Virus record (IMG/VR): IMGVR_UViG_3300013307_000029
Location: 1-42,143 of that record
Reading direction: 5' to 3' (one strand)
DNA length: 42,143 nucleotides
Source: a virus
Part shown: positions 7,528-14,401 of the stretch, piece by piece
Layout: each line of letters starts with the position of its first letter
Position numbering within the stretch: the stretch's first letter is position 1
The notes under the pieces: generated by a model
Databases searched by the model: none
The model's input: only the letters and a program-made list of their open reading frames with translations
Told to the model about the DNA's origin: nothing
Translations under genes and position numbers: made by a program

Positions 7528-7544
7528 GGCTGCCTCTCAGACGG

Positions 7545-7558
7545 TAGACGCTCGTCTT
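7545..7558. promoter_or_regulatory. candidate operator 1
   Basis: TAGAC and GTCTT half-sites face each other across a 4-base spacer. This is a weaker copy of the two 5-base-spaced sites at 7585 and 7652. It lies just before the start of the Cro-like gene, downstream of the proposed leftward start point. Confidence 0.45.
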
Positions 7559-7570
7559 GCGTTGCACAAG

Positions 7571-7599
7571 ACGTTAGACCCAAATAGACGGCTTGTCTA
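7571..7599 (-). promoter_or_regulatory. candidate early leftward promoter with operator 2
   Basis: Read leftward, TAGACA (7594-7599) and TAACGT (7571-7576) are spaced by 17 bases, a reasonable sigma-70-type pair for an actinobacterium. The inverted repeat TAGAC-GGCTT-GTCTA (7585-7599) covers the -35 element and half of the spacer, so a bound repressor would block this promoter. It would drive the Cro-like gene and the whole early operon. Predicted by eye; no start site is known. Confidence 0.5.
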
Positions 7600-7651
7600 C
7601 AGGAATCGCTGAGGTTCTAGGCTGAATCCAGACTTACAACCGCGGAATCTG

Positions 7652-7666
7652 TAGACGCCGTGTCTA
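7652..7666. promoter_or_regulatory. candidate operator 3
   Basis: A perfect inverted repeat TAGAC-GCCGT-GTCTA, same half-sites and same 5-base spacing as the site at 7585-7599. It lies between the proposed rightward promoter area and the preferred GTG start of the repressor gene at 7714, where binding could give autoregulation. Confidence 0.6.
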
Positions 7667-7713
7667 CCTGTTCGATTGCGCCGCCCCCGAACGCCCGAGG
7701 AGCATCCGTAGAC

Positions 7714-8223
7714 GTGGCTACCAGAGACGTACCTCCGAGCTGGGCGGGGCTGCTCGAGCAGGCCAAGTTGGTCGACTCGCGAAACGGCGCTCCATCCATG
7801 AGCCGCCTTGCCGAAGCGTCAGGAGTTCACGCCTCGACGATCTCGGCGATGATGTACGGCGACCGACAGACCAAGGCGGAGAGCGTCGACAAGGTGGCCG
7901 CCGCCATCGCAGCCGGCATGCGTGCAGATCGGCGCGAAGGTGTCCGCGCGGTTGTGCACGAGCTCGTCGGTCGGGCGCTCCGCGTCCAGAAGCCGTTTGA
8001 GCCGCATCCTGATGCCGATCTCTTGACCGGCTCAGAGCGCAAGGCCATCAATGAACTCATCCGCGTGATGACCATCGCCAAGAAGCAGGGGGCCGTGCGC
8101 CTCGACGTGATCCGCGGCGGCCCGGATCTGTCGGTCGAGACTGATACCTCTAGTGGTGCGATAGCGGCGGACGAGCAGGAGACGTCGATCGCCGGAGAAC
8201 AGGAGGAGAGCGAGACGCCATGA
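7714..8223 (+). CDS. immunity repressor-like HTH protein
   Basis: A 169-residue plus-strand protein. An HTH occupies about residues 27-62: MSRLAEASGVHASTISAMMYGDRQTKAESVDKVAAAI, a Cro/C1-type fold. The rest is helical with an acidic C-terminus (EQETSIAGEQEESE) and no S24 protease domain, so it would not be a LexA-type self-cleaving repressor. I prefer the GTG at 7714, with AGGAG about 11 bases upstream; an in-frame GTG at 7660 lies inside operator 3. It diverges from the Cro-like gene and is followed by an ImmA-type protease gene, which may act on it. Confidence 0.75.
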   Translation: MATRDVPPSWAGLLEQAKLVDSRNGAPSMSRLAEASGVHASTISAMMYGDRQTKAESVDKVAAAIAAGMRADRREGVRAVVHELVGRALRVQKPFEPHPDADLLTGSERKAINELIRVMTIAKKQGAVRLDVIRGGPDLSVETDTSSGAIAADEQETSIAGEQEESETP

Positions 8224-8230
8224 CGGGGGA

Positions 8231-8653
8231 GTGACTCGGGACCGTTACGACCTGGTCATGCAGCACTGTGCGGATCTCGGCATCGACGTGGAGTGGGCGC
8301 CGCTGGGGGACAAGCGGCGCGGCGAGTACCACCGACATGGCGACCGCATCGTCCTCAACTCGAAGCTGACAGCCCGACAAGCGACCGCGTGCCTCGGTCA
8401 TGAACTGGGTCACCAACGCTTCGGCGATCACTGCTCGACGCCCGCGAACGAGCGGCGCGCGTGGGAGTACGCCGCGGCCTTGTTGATCACCCCGCGTGAG
8501 TACGCCGCAGCGGAGACTCTGGTCGGCCATCATCTGGCCGCTCTGGCGATCGAGCTCGGGGTGACTCCGAAGCTGATCGAGGCGTGGCGCCGCTGGTACG
8601 ACAGGCGGTGCCCCGAGCGGTTCAGGATCCCGAGGGAAGCCCCTTCAGCGTGA
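8231..8653 (+). CDS. ImmA/IrrE-family metallopeptidase
   Basis: A 140-residue protein with the zinc protease motif HELGH at residues 57-61, preceded by TARQATACLG and followed by a FGDHC segment, then a helix with ERRAWEYAAALLITPREY, which supplies the third-ligand Glu region of the family. ImmA cleaves phage or conjugative-element repressors to release lysogeny. It sits just after the repressor gene, as expected for a repressor/anti-repressor pair. The GTG start at 8231 is one of several possibilities. Its 3' end overlaps the convergent integrase gene by 32 bases. Confidence 0.85.
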   Translation: MTRDRYDLVMQHCADLGIDVEWAPLGDKRRGEYHRHGDRIVLNSKLTARQATACLGHELGHQRFGDHCSTPANERRAWEYAAALLITPREYAAAETLVGHHLAALAIELGVTPKLIEAWRRWYDRRCPERFRIPREAPSA

Positions 8654-9845
8654 ACGCACTAGCCACGCCCTGCAGCGCATCGCGCATCGGCCCGACGCGT
8701 GCCGTGATGTAGCCCTGGCTGATGGCGTAGGAGGAGTGTCCGAGGATGGCGGTGATGATCGTGGGCTCGATGCCGAGCTCGGCCAGGACCGTGGCCGTCG
8801 AGTTGCGGATCTCGTGGGTGACGAACGGGCGCCCGCTGGGATGCTTCACGTTGCCGGCGGCCTGTAGCGCGCGAAACTCGGCAGCGTCCTCTTCCTTGGG
8901 GATCGGCCGTCCGTCCGGCCGCGTCCACAGCAGCCCGTGATCGTTCGGCGGACGCTTCGGCAGCCACGTGGCGAGGGCTTCCTGCACCTCTTCGACCATC
9001 GGGATCACGCGCCAGCCCTTGTCGGTCTTCGGGCGCACGAGGTGGAAGTTGCCTTCGAGGTGCCGGGTCTCGTAGCCGTGGGGGATGCGGAAGCCTTGGG
9101 CCTTGTCGCGGCGGTCGATGTAGGGGAGTCGTTGCAGCTGCCACTCGAGGCTGATGAGCCCGCGGCCGAAGTCGAGCGCCTCTTCCGTGAGCCCGAGGCA
9201 TTCACCCTGGCGCATGCCCTGAAGGAACGCGACGAGCCAGCGGGAGCCGTGGGGGAGTTCGGCGGCGTGGGACAAGACGACGGTGGCCTGTGGCAGTTCG
9301 AGCGCGGCGCGGACGACCTTGGGCTTGCGTAGGTGCTTCTGGACCTTGATGTTGAAGACGCCGGGCGGGATCGGGTAGTCCTCCTCGAGCGCGTCGCGGA
9401 GCATCTTGATGAGCACGCGCTGGACGCGGAGGACGGTCTTCTCGTCGTGGCCGGCGTCGCGTACGGCCTTGTTCACTGCGCGGACGTCGGTGGGCATGAC
9501 GTCGACCAGGCGCGCCCGGCCGATGGTCGGCACGATGTAGTGGATGACGGCGGCGCGGTCGCTGGAGTAGGTGTTGGGTCGGACCGTCTCGACGCGCATG
9601 GCGAGCCACTCGACGGCCCAGCCTTCGATGGTCTTCCGGTCGACGTTGCCGCCCTTGCGACGGGCCTTCTTGAAGTCGCCACCGAGCGCCGCCCGCTTCT
9701 GTCGCAGCCGCCGCTCGGCCTCCGCCTTGGTCTTCCCGGTGGCACTGATCCGTCGGCGCTTGCCGCTGGCCGTGAGCCCGGCTTCACCGTCTGCTCGGTA
9801 GCGCCCGTTCTTCAAGAGGGTGACTGATCCGTCGCCGTGGGCCAT
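8622..9845 (-). CDS. int: tyrosine site-specific integrase
   Basis: About 407 residues. The N-terminal part is an AP2-like arm-binding domain with basic K/R-rich segments, followed by a SAM-like core-binding domain and the catalytic domain. Numbered from the alternative start at 9857, the catalytic residues visible are R216 (GMRQGECLGL), K278, H348 and R351 (HEIRNS), H374 (LGHSS) and Y383 (QGYITA). It inserts the phage genome at attB. The ATG at 9845 shares TGATG with the stop of the DUF6221 gene; ATG 9857 is the alternative. The likely attP elements lie upstream at 10229-10506. Confidence 0.92.
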   Translation of the reverse strand: MAHGDGSVTLLKNGRYRADGEAGLTASGKRRRISATGKTKAEAERRLRQKRAALGGDFKKARRKGGNVDRKTIEGWAVEWLAMRVETVRPNTYSSDRAAVIHYIVPTIGRARLVDVMPTDVRAVNKAVRDAGHDEKTVLRVQRVLIKMLRDALEEDYPIPPGVFNIKVQKHLRKPKVVRAALELPQATVVLSHAAELPHGSRWLVAFLQGMRQGECLGLTEEALDFGRGLISLEWQLQRLPYIDRRDKAQGFRIPHGYETRHLEGNFHLVRPKTDKGWRVIPMVEEVQEALATWLPKRPPNDHGLLWTRPDGRPIPKEEDAAEFRALQAAGNVKHPSGRPFVTHEIRNSTATVLAELGIEPTIITAILGHSSYAISQGYITARVGPMRDALQGVASAFTLKGLPSGS

Positions 9846-10216
9846 CAGGGCCGCCACTCCTCGCGGTGGTCCGGGTGGTCGGCGTACGGGAGGGCGAGGG
9901 TGCGGAGGGTTGGGCAGGGAAGCCGCTTCATGGTCACGGCGAAGTAGCCGCCGCCCTCATCCACCTCGTCAACGCAGACGGAGCACTCGTCGGTCACGAT
10001 CGGGTCTCGACCGAGCGCGGTCGTGACGACAGGGCAATGTAGTTCCACGATCTGTCGCTTGGCGTCGCAGTCGGCCAGCACGCGGGCGGGGTCCCATCGG
10101 GCGACATGCTCGCGCGTGTGGTGATCAGGGAAGAAGCGAGGAGGCTCGGTGCTCGCCTGCTGCGCCACCCGCTCATCTTCGGCGAGGCGGGCCAGTAGGA
10201 AGTCGGTCAGGGTCAT
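9845..10216 (-). CDS. DUF6221 family protein, copy 1
   Basis: A 123-residue protein opening MTLTDFLLARLAEDERVA, with a middle DPARVLADCDAKRQIVELH and an end ADHPDHREEWRP. This is the DUF6221 pattern, found mostly in actinobacteria and their phages, with no known function. The start at 10216 has GGAG five bases upstream; earlier in-frame ATGs fall in the direct repeats at 10229-10250. A second, diverged copy is at 11200-11511 on the other strand. It is cotranscribed with the integrase. Confidence 0.8.
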   Translation of the reverse strand: MTLTDFLLARLAEDERVAQQASTEPPRFFPDHHTREHVARWDPARVLADCDAKRQIVELHCPVVTTALGRDPIVTDECSVCVDEVDEGGGYFAVTMKRLPCPTLRTLALPYADHPDHREEWRP

Positions 10217-10228
10217 CAGGTCTCCAAA

Positions 10229-10250
10229 CTCAGCCATTGGCTCAGCCATT
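10229..10250. repeat. candidate integrase arm sites, left pair
   Basis: Two identical 10-mers CTCAGCCATT at 10229-10238 and 10241-10250, 12 bases apart start to start, so nearly one helical turn. A matching diverged pair with the same 12-base phase is at 10395-10416. Paired phased direct repeats beside an integrase gene resemble the arm-type sites of L5-like attP regions. Assignment is by pattern only. Confidence 0.5.
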
Positions 10251-10326
10251 CTATTGCCGACCAACGACCATATTGTCAGTTTCCACACGGGGAATCACGC
10301 TCAGCGGGACCCTGCAAGCGTACCAA

Positions 10327-10349
10327 CATCCCCTCTTGTAATGAGGATG
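10327..10349. repeat. imperfect inverted repeat between the arm-like pairs
   Basis: CATCCCCTC (10327-10335) and GAGGATG (10343-10349) flank TTGTAAT; the pairing needs a two-base bulge. It sits between the two repeat pairs, where an attP core would be expected, and its centre shares CTTGTAA with the anticodon loop of the nearby tRNA. It could be a core site or a weak terminator. The resemblance is short and may be chance. Confidence 0.3.
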
Positions 10350-10394
10350 CGACACGGCTTGGTTACGCTCAGAGAGGGACTGAAAGGGGCCGGA

Positions 10395-10416
10395 CTCAGC
10401 CGTTAGGTCAGCCATT
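10395..10416. repeat. candidate integrase arm sites, right pair
   Basis: CTCAGCCGTT (10395-10404) and GTCAGCCATT (10407-10416) repeat the left-pair unit with one mismatch each and the same 12-base spacing. The pair lies 15 bases before the tRNA gene. Confidence 0.5.
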
Positions 10417-10431
10417 GTCCCCGAAAAACCC

Positions 10432-10506
10432 GCCGCGTTAGCTCAGTGGTAGAGCACTCGCCTTGTAAGCGAGCGGTCGTCGGTTCAACCCCGACACGCG
10501 GCTCCA
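10432..10506 (+). tRNA. tRNA-Thr (anticodon UGU)
   Basis: The full cloverleaf is present: acceptor arms GCCGCGT and ACGCGGC pair over seven bases, the D arm reads GCTCAGTGGTAGAGC, the anticodon stem CTCGC/GCGAG closes the loop CTTGTAA with TGT at 10464-10466, and the T arm has GGTTCAACCCC. The 3' CCA is encoded (10504-10506). It may supply a rare-codon tRNA for the phage, or mark the attachment locus, because integrases of this kind often use tRNA genes. An intact gene with CCA on the phage side is more than a minimal att identity. Confidence 0.95.
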
Positions 10507-10556
10507 TGCCTTTGGCCGACAACCCCTGCCCGTGCGCTCAGGCTGCGGAATGACAC

Positions 10557-10748
10557 TCAGCGATGAGCGGCCAGGTAATCCTCGACGAGCCGGCGCAACA
10601 GGTCCGTGACGGTGACGCCCTCGCGCTCGGCCGCGGCCTTGAGCTGTGCGCGTAGTTCCTCGGGCAGCCGAAACGTCTGCATGGGCGTCTTCGGCTGGTT
10701 CGGCACGAGGGCAACTTTCGCAGGTTTCGGTGTATCAGGTGTGGACAT
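10557..10748 (-). CDS. ribbon-helix-helix DNA-binding protein (63 aa)
   Basis: Residues 22-60 read MQTFRLPEELRAQLKAAAEREGVTVTDLLRRLVEDYLAAH in pattern (strand MQTFRLP, helix A, turn, helix B), a standard Arc/MetJ/CopG-type ribbon-helix-helix. The N-terminus is proline-rich. It diverges from a plus-strand cassette of small genes, and the gap between them holds a GGTGT/ACACC inverted repeat, so it probably regulates itself and that cassette. Confidence 0.8.
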   Translation of the reverse strand: MSTPDTPKPAKVALVPNQPKTPMQTFRLPEELRAQLKAAAEREGVTVTDLLRRLVEDYLAAHR

Positions 10749-10762
10749 GCGGTCTCCTGTCG

Positions 10763-10775
10763 GGTGTAATACACC
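10763..10775. promoter_or_regulatory. candidate operator of the RHH protein
   Basis: Half-sites GGTGT and ACACC flank a three-base AAT centre, in the 56-base gap between the divergent RHH gene and the plus-strand cassette. Two further GGTGT half-sites occur inside the start of the RHH gene (around 10729 and 10738). RHH repressors commonly bind short inverted repeats of this kind. Confidence 0.5.
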
Positions 10776-10804
10776 TTACCCAACGACGACTCGGGGGAGA
10801 ACCG

Positions 10805-10933
10805 ATGACCACCAGCGAAACCGCCACCTTCACCCGCGACGCCGCCCGCCTCGTGGCCGAGAACGACGCCCGCGAGTGCGCGGCATCGCTCGAGCGGCTG
10901 GCGGACCTGCTGGCTGTGGCTACGGCTGCCTGA
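10805..10933 (+). CDS. small helical protein (42 aa)
   Basis: An ATG at 10805 has GGGGGA six bases upstream. The product (MTTSETATFTRDAARLVAEND, then an Ala/Leu-rich helix) has no recognised domain. It is the first gene of a plus-strand cassette facing the RHH gene. Confidence 0.5.
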   Translation: MTTSETATFTRDAARLVAENDARECAASLERLADLLAVATAA

Positions 10934-11029
10934 ACACACGCTGTCTGTCGGCACCACGGCGTAGCATGAACGAAAGCGCCCGGCCGCTGGCTAGAGCGAC
11001 CGGGCTAGCCGATGATTGGAACATCGACC

Positions 11030-11203
11030 ATGAGCAACGATACCGAGGCCACTGACCCTCTCCGGTGCCCTACGTGCGGCGAGGTTGGCGTGAAGGCGTG
11101 CGTTGACGAGCAGGGCCGCCAGCTGGACTACGACCACGATGGGCGGCCAGCGTTCTTCCCGGTCGGCTTCGAGCGCATCTTCCCGACCAAGGCTCGCCCA
11201 TGA
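11030..11203 (+). CDS. small zinc-ribbon protein (57 aa)
   Basis: The start at ATG 11030 gives MSNDTEATDPLRCPTCGEVG, with one C-x-x-C pair and a later cysteine, then PVGFERIFPTKARP. An ATG at 11012 in the same frame is an alternative. Its stop shares ATGA with the DUF6221 gene behind it. Probably a small metal-binding protein of unknown role. Confidence 0.55.
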   Translation: MSNDTEATDPLRCPTCGEVGVKACVDEQGRQLDYDHDGRPAFFPVGFERIFPTKARP

Positions 11204-11511
11204 CCACCCAGACCGCCACCCTCTCCGACTTCCTTCTCGCCCGCATCGCCGAGGACGAATCGTGCTGGGAGGACGAGGCGGAAGTCCTTCGGTTGCGCGA
11301 CGATACGAGCGAGCGCAGAGAGTTGATCGAACGCGTGCTGGCCGAGTGCGAGGCCAAACGCGAGATTGTCCGCTACTTCCACATGCTCTGCGAACAGGGC
11401 CAGCAGCACGAGGTGTTCGGCTACCACGCGACTGGGCTGCAGTACGCGATTCGCCAACTCGCGGCCATCTACGACGGCCATCCTGACTACCAGGAGGAGT
11501 GGCGGGCATGA
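11200..11511 (+). CDS. DUF6221 family protein, copy 2
   Basis: A 103-residue protein that repeats the layout of copy 1: LSDFLLARIAEDESCW, then RRELIERVLAECEAKREIVRYFH and a closing DGHPDYQEEWRA. Copy 1 at 9845-10216 has the same start, the same C/E-A-K-R core and the same HPDH/Y-x-E-E-W-R end. The two are paralogs on opposite strands either side of the tRNA. ATGA overlaps join it to genes on both sides. Confidence 0.8.
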   Translation: MTTQTATLSDFLLARIAEDESCWEDEAEVLRLRDDTSERRELIERVLAECEAKREIVRYFHMLCEQGQQHEVFGYHATGLQYAIRQLAAIYDGHPDYQEEWRA

Positions 11512-11627
11512 GCGAACTCCGAGCCGACTGTGTCGAGTGTGGCTGTCCGGCGGCGACGACGTGGTCCGACCGTGAATGGCGCTGTCCGGCCTGTGGAAGT
11601 GACCTGGTCCTTTTTCACATCGCCTAA
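11508..11627 (+). CDS. tiny zinc-ribbon protein (39 aa)
   Basis: The ATG at 11508 overlaps the DUF6221 stop. The product has CVECGCP and CPACGSD, two cysteine pairs about 20 residues apart, a complete minimal zinc ribbon, ending FHIA. Short, but coupled translation and the intact metal site support it. Its stop codon overlaps the convergent DUF3263 stop. Confidence 0.6.
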   Translation: MSELRADCVECGCPAATTWSDREWRCPACGSDLVLFHIA

Positions 11628-11875
11628 CCAGCCCGCCCGAACACTCGCCCATGCTCAGCCATCCGCCGGTCCCGCAACCTCTGCAGCCGCCGCACAGTGG
11701 CCGGCGCGTAGGCGAGGGCCTCAGGGTGGTTGATCGTCCACGCGAGAATCTGGTTGAAGCGCACGAGCCCGAACCCGAACTTCGCCCGGATCGCAGCCTC
11801 CTTCGCGCCCGTGAAGCGCCACAGTTGCCGCTCGAAGTCGAGGACGGCCCGCTGTTCGTCGGTGAGCTCGGCCAT
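11624..11875 (-). CDS. DUF3263 family protein (83 aa)
   Basis: An 83-residue protein matching DUF3263: LTDEQRAVLDFERQLWRFTGAKEAAIRAKFG, then YAPATVRRLQRLRDRR. The family is actinobacterial, looks HTH-like and occurs often in phages; its function is unknown. It lies just beyond the terminator of the late operon, so it needs its own promoter or read-through. Confidence 0.8.
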   Translation of the reverse strand: MAELTDEQRAVLDFERQLWRFTGAKEAAIRAKFGFGLVRFNQILAWTINHPEALAYAPATVRRLQRLRDRRMAEHGRVFGRAG

Positions 11876-11926
11876 GGGATGAGTCTGGCAGCGGGGTCCG
11901 ACAGTGCTTCACTCGGACATGAAAGA

Positions 11927-11964
11927 ACCGCCCCGCTTCACCCGTGTGGGTGAAGCGGGGCGGT
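11927..11964 (-). terminator. late-operon terminator hairpin
   Basis: Two perfectly complementary 17-base arms (11927-11943 and 11948-11964) enclose a GTGT loop. Read on the minus strand, the hairpin starts 18 bases after the stop of the last tail fibre gene and is followed by TTCTTTC. It is the strongest hairpin in the window and fits an intrinsic terminator for the 26-kb late transcript. Confidence 0.85.
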
Positions 11965-11981
11965 GGGGATGTGCGGGGGTT

Positions 11982-14000
11982 CTAGATGTTGACCTCGAGC
12001 TGGCCGGCGTAGACCGTCGTCGTGGCCGAGGTGGTGTTCTGCAACGTGATCGAGACCCAGTTGTCCTTGGTCGAGTCGAACGAGCTGGTCGCAGCGACCG
12101 CCGTCCCTGCTGCTGTGGCTGAGCCGATAGTGCTCGTGCCCCCACCAATGTGGGTGGCGCTGGTGCCGATCGCCTGGATTGCGTCCACGCCCTCCATGTA
12201 ACGCGCACCGGCCGTGGAAGCCGACGCGGACATGATGATCAGCGAAGCATCGGAGGTGGTCCCCGCAGTGCCGATCCGGATGCGGGTGGTCACGACCGTT
12301 GCTGTTGCGGCCGAGGACGCCCAGAGCGAGTACTTGATGATCGACCCGACCTTGAACGTATTGGCGGGGATGAAGACCTTGGCGACCACGGCCTCGGTGG
12401 TGGTGGTGGCTGTGGCTCCTGGTGCGACGGAGACGCGGCGGCCGGAGTCGTCGAGCGTCTTCTTGTTGACGAGGTCTTGCGGATAGGTCGGCGTCACCCC
12501 AGTCTGCGGCTGTGCCGACCCGAATCCGACCACCTGCGCGAGCGACGCCCCGATGGATGCCTGCGTGGCTCCTGTCAGGTGAACGTTGACGTCGCCGTAG
12601 ACGCCGTTGGCCTGCCCTTGGGCGTACGTGCCGACCCGGTCGTGCCAGTCGACCAGAGGGACGTCGAGCGTGTCGGCGAGGGCGTACATGGCCTGCCAAA
12701 ACGCCTGCTGGGTCGCCTGCGCCACGAAGCTGTACGCCATCTCCGGCTCGAGGTGCAGGATGCAGTCGGAGTTCGGGTAGCGGTTGCGGATCGTGGTGAT
12801 CGCGGTCGTGATCGTCGACGCCGACGCAGCGGCCAGCATGTCGTTGACGCCAAGCACGATGTGGACGCACGACGGCTCGCGACCGATGCGGACAGTCTGG
12901 CCGGTGATGGTGCCGGTCGCGACGGCGTTGGTGGGCGTGCTGACTCCGTTGACCATCGTGTGGACCACGGCCGAGGTGGTGCTGTTGATTGAGCCGATGT
13001 AGGACTGCGGCGGGAACATGGGACCAGCAGCGCCCGGCGTCTGATCGAACGGGCGACCGATGTCGGCCGAGGTGAAGTTGGCCGTGGCGCTGGTCAGGTT
13101 CGGCGACCCGACCGTACTCCCGGCATCGGTGACGGTCCGCGAGGTGCCGGCGACGTACTGGAAGACCTGACCGGGCGCCGTGTTGGTGGCGACGTCGGAC
13201 CACGAGGTGCTGCCGGTTCCGGAGGCCAGCGAGCCGTTCTGGGCGACGTTGTGCATGACGAGCCCAGCGTTCGGGGTCCAGATGGAGAGTCCGGACAGGA
13301 ACGCGCCGAACGTGCCCTGCACGGTCACATTGAGGACGACCTTGCTGCCCGGCTGGATGTTCAGGCCGGTGATGTGCTGGTACTTCCACCCTGCAGACCC
13401 GGTGCAGACGACGGTGGCGGCCAGCACGCCGTTGACGGTGACGGTGAACGTGGCCCCGGTGGCGTCGTAGTACCAGACGTCGCAGATCGTGCCTGCCCGG
13501 TCGGCGGTGAAGGTCGCGATCGCACCGGACGCGTTGGAGGCGAGCATCGATTGATTGGAGTTCGACCAGGTTGAGCCGGTGAAAGCCCACCGTGAGTCCG
13601 GGGTGACCGTCGAGTCTGCGATCCGCACGAACCCTGTGCCGTTGGCGGGAACACCGCAGTTGGCGAGGTTGTCGCGGAACGCCAGCGCGACGGAGTTGAG
13701 CCGGTCGAAGGTGTAGACGCCGACCGCGGAGACGGTGCCCGCTGAGAGGGAGTCGCCGATCCACAGGTGCTCGGTCATCCCACCGCCGGACTTGCCCATC
13801 ATGCAGTTGGCGAGGCCCTGGTTCAGGATGCGGGTGTTGGACGACTTGAAGTTGTAGATCCCGAACTCGTTGGAGTACCGGTTCTTCAGCCCCGACAGCG
13901 AGCTAGCGTAGGAGTACGACGGGCGCCCGGAGGACGCCTGGTCGACGTACTGCTTCGAGGAGACGTCCGGATCGGCCGCCGGGCTGGAGAGAACCTTCAT
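11982..14000 (-). CDS. tail fibre with SGNH/GDSL hydrolase domain
   Basis: A 672-residue virion protein. The N-terminus (PAADPDVSSKQYVDQ) is the short attachment motif of tail fibres. An SGNH hydrolase follows: the Ser block WIGDSLSAG at 80-87 (Ser84), the Gly block NVAQNGSLASG near 251-261, the Asn block LGVNDML at 383-389, and a D-x-x-x-H segment around 470-474. Between the Ser and Asn blocks sits a beta-rich insert, and residues 510-672 look like a trimeric receptor-binding end. SGNH enzymes remove acyl groups from polysaccharides, so it may deacetylate a surface glycan. It is the last late gene. The His block spacing is slightly unusual. Confidence 0.8.
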   Translation of the reverse strand: MKVLSSPAADPDVSSKQYVDQASSGRPSYSYASSLSGLKNRYSNEFGIYNFKSSNTRILNQGLANCMMGKSGGGMTEHLWIGDSLSAGTVSAVGVYTFDRLNSVALAFRDNLANCGVPANGTGFVRIADSTVTPDSRWAFTGSTWSNSNQSMLASNASGAIATFTADRAGTICDVWYYDATGATFTVTVNGVLAATVVCTGSAGWKYQHITGLNIQPGSKVVLNVTVQGTFGAFLSGLSIWTPNAGLVMHNVAQNGSLASGTGSTSWSDVATNTAPGQVFQYVAGTSRTVTDAGSTVGSPNLTSATANFTSADIGRPFDQTPGAAGPMFPPQSYIGSINSTTSAVVHTMVNGVSTPTNAVATGTITGQTVRIGREPSCVHIVLGVNDMLAAASASTITTAITTIRNRYPNSDCILHLEPEMAYSFVAQATQQAFWQAMYALADTLDVPLVDWHDRVGTYAQGQANGVYGDVNVHLTGATQASIGASLAQVVGFGSAQPQTGVTPTYPQDLVNKKTLDDSGRRVSVAPGATATTTTEAVVAKVFIPANTFKVGSIIKYSLWASSAATATVVTTRIRIGTAGTTSDASLIIMSASASTAGARYMEGVDAIQAIGTSATHIGGGTSTIGSATAAGTAVAATSSFDSTKDNWVSITLQNTTSATTTVYAGQLEVNI

Positions 14001-14401
14001 CAGCCGAAGACGACCACGCGGTCAGGACGGGGGCCGTATCGCTGGGATCGCTTGGTTCCATCCCATCCGTATGGCGCGGCTCCTGCCAGAACTTCGCGGA
14101 TTCGTTCGCCGCGCCGGTTTCCCATATGCGGCAGCAGCCTTCGGAGCAGGTCGGGTACGAGTTCGCGGTCAGCCGACTCCCAGATGTGCATGATGCATCC
14201 CTTGGCGTCGGGCTTGGCCGTGCTAACCCGCCCGAAGCCTGCAACGCGATGCGCCTTGTGGATCACATCCAGATCCGTCATCGCAACCTTGGTCCACGGC
14301 AAGTTTCGGGGCGAGTTCACACCCTTGCCCGCAGGCCGCAGGGCAAATGAACCCTCGCCTTCCAAGAGGCCGGCCAGCCATGCAAGCTCGATGTCATCCA
14401 T
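14000..14401 (-). CDS. LAGLIDADG-type homing endonuclease
   Basis: A 133-residue protein with one LAGLIDADG-like helix, AWLAGLLEGEGSFAL, at residues 7-21, including the acidic catalytic residue, followed by a beta segment with DVIHKAHRVAGFGRVST and a C-terminal helix RRGERIREVL. Single-motif enzymes work as homodimers. The gene is wedged between two tail fibre genes with one-base or TGATG overlaps on each side and no spare DNA. It is a free-standing selfish gene in the fibre locus. Confidence 0.8.
   Translation of the reverse strand: MDDIELAWLAGLLEGEGSFALRPAGKGVNSPRNLPWTKVAMTDLDVIHKAHRVAGFGRVSTAKPDAKGCIMHIWESADRELVPDLLRRLLPHMGNRRGERIREVLAGAAPYGWDGTKRSQRYGPRPDRVVVFG

Noticed and set aside
7660-7713. 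Repressor start at GTG 7660
   Set aside because: It lies inside operator 3 and no ribosome site precedes it; GTG 7714 has AGGAG upstream. It remains possible for a leaderless message.
11938-13764. 608-codon minus-strand frame overlapping the SGNH fibre
   Set aside because: Arg/His/Gly-rich out-of-frame reading of the fibre gene; the fibre frame has the tail motif and catalytic blocks.
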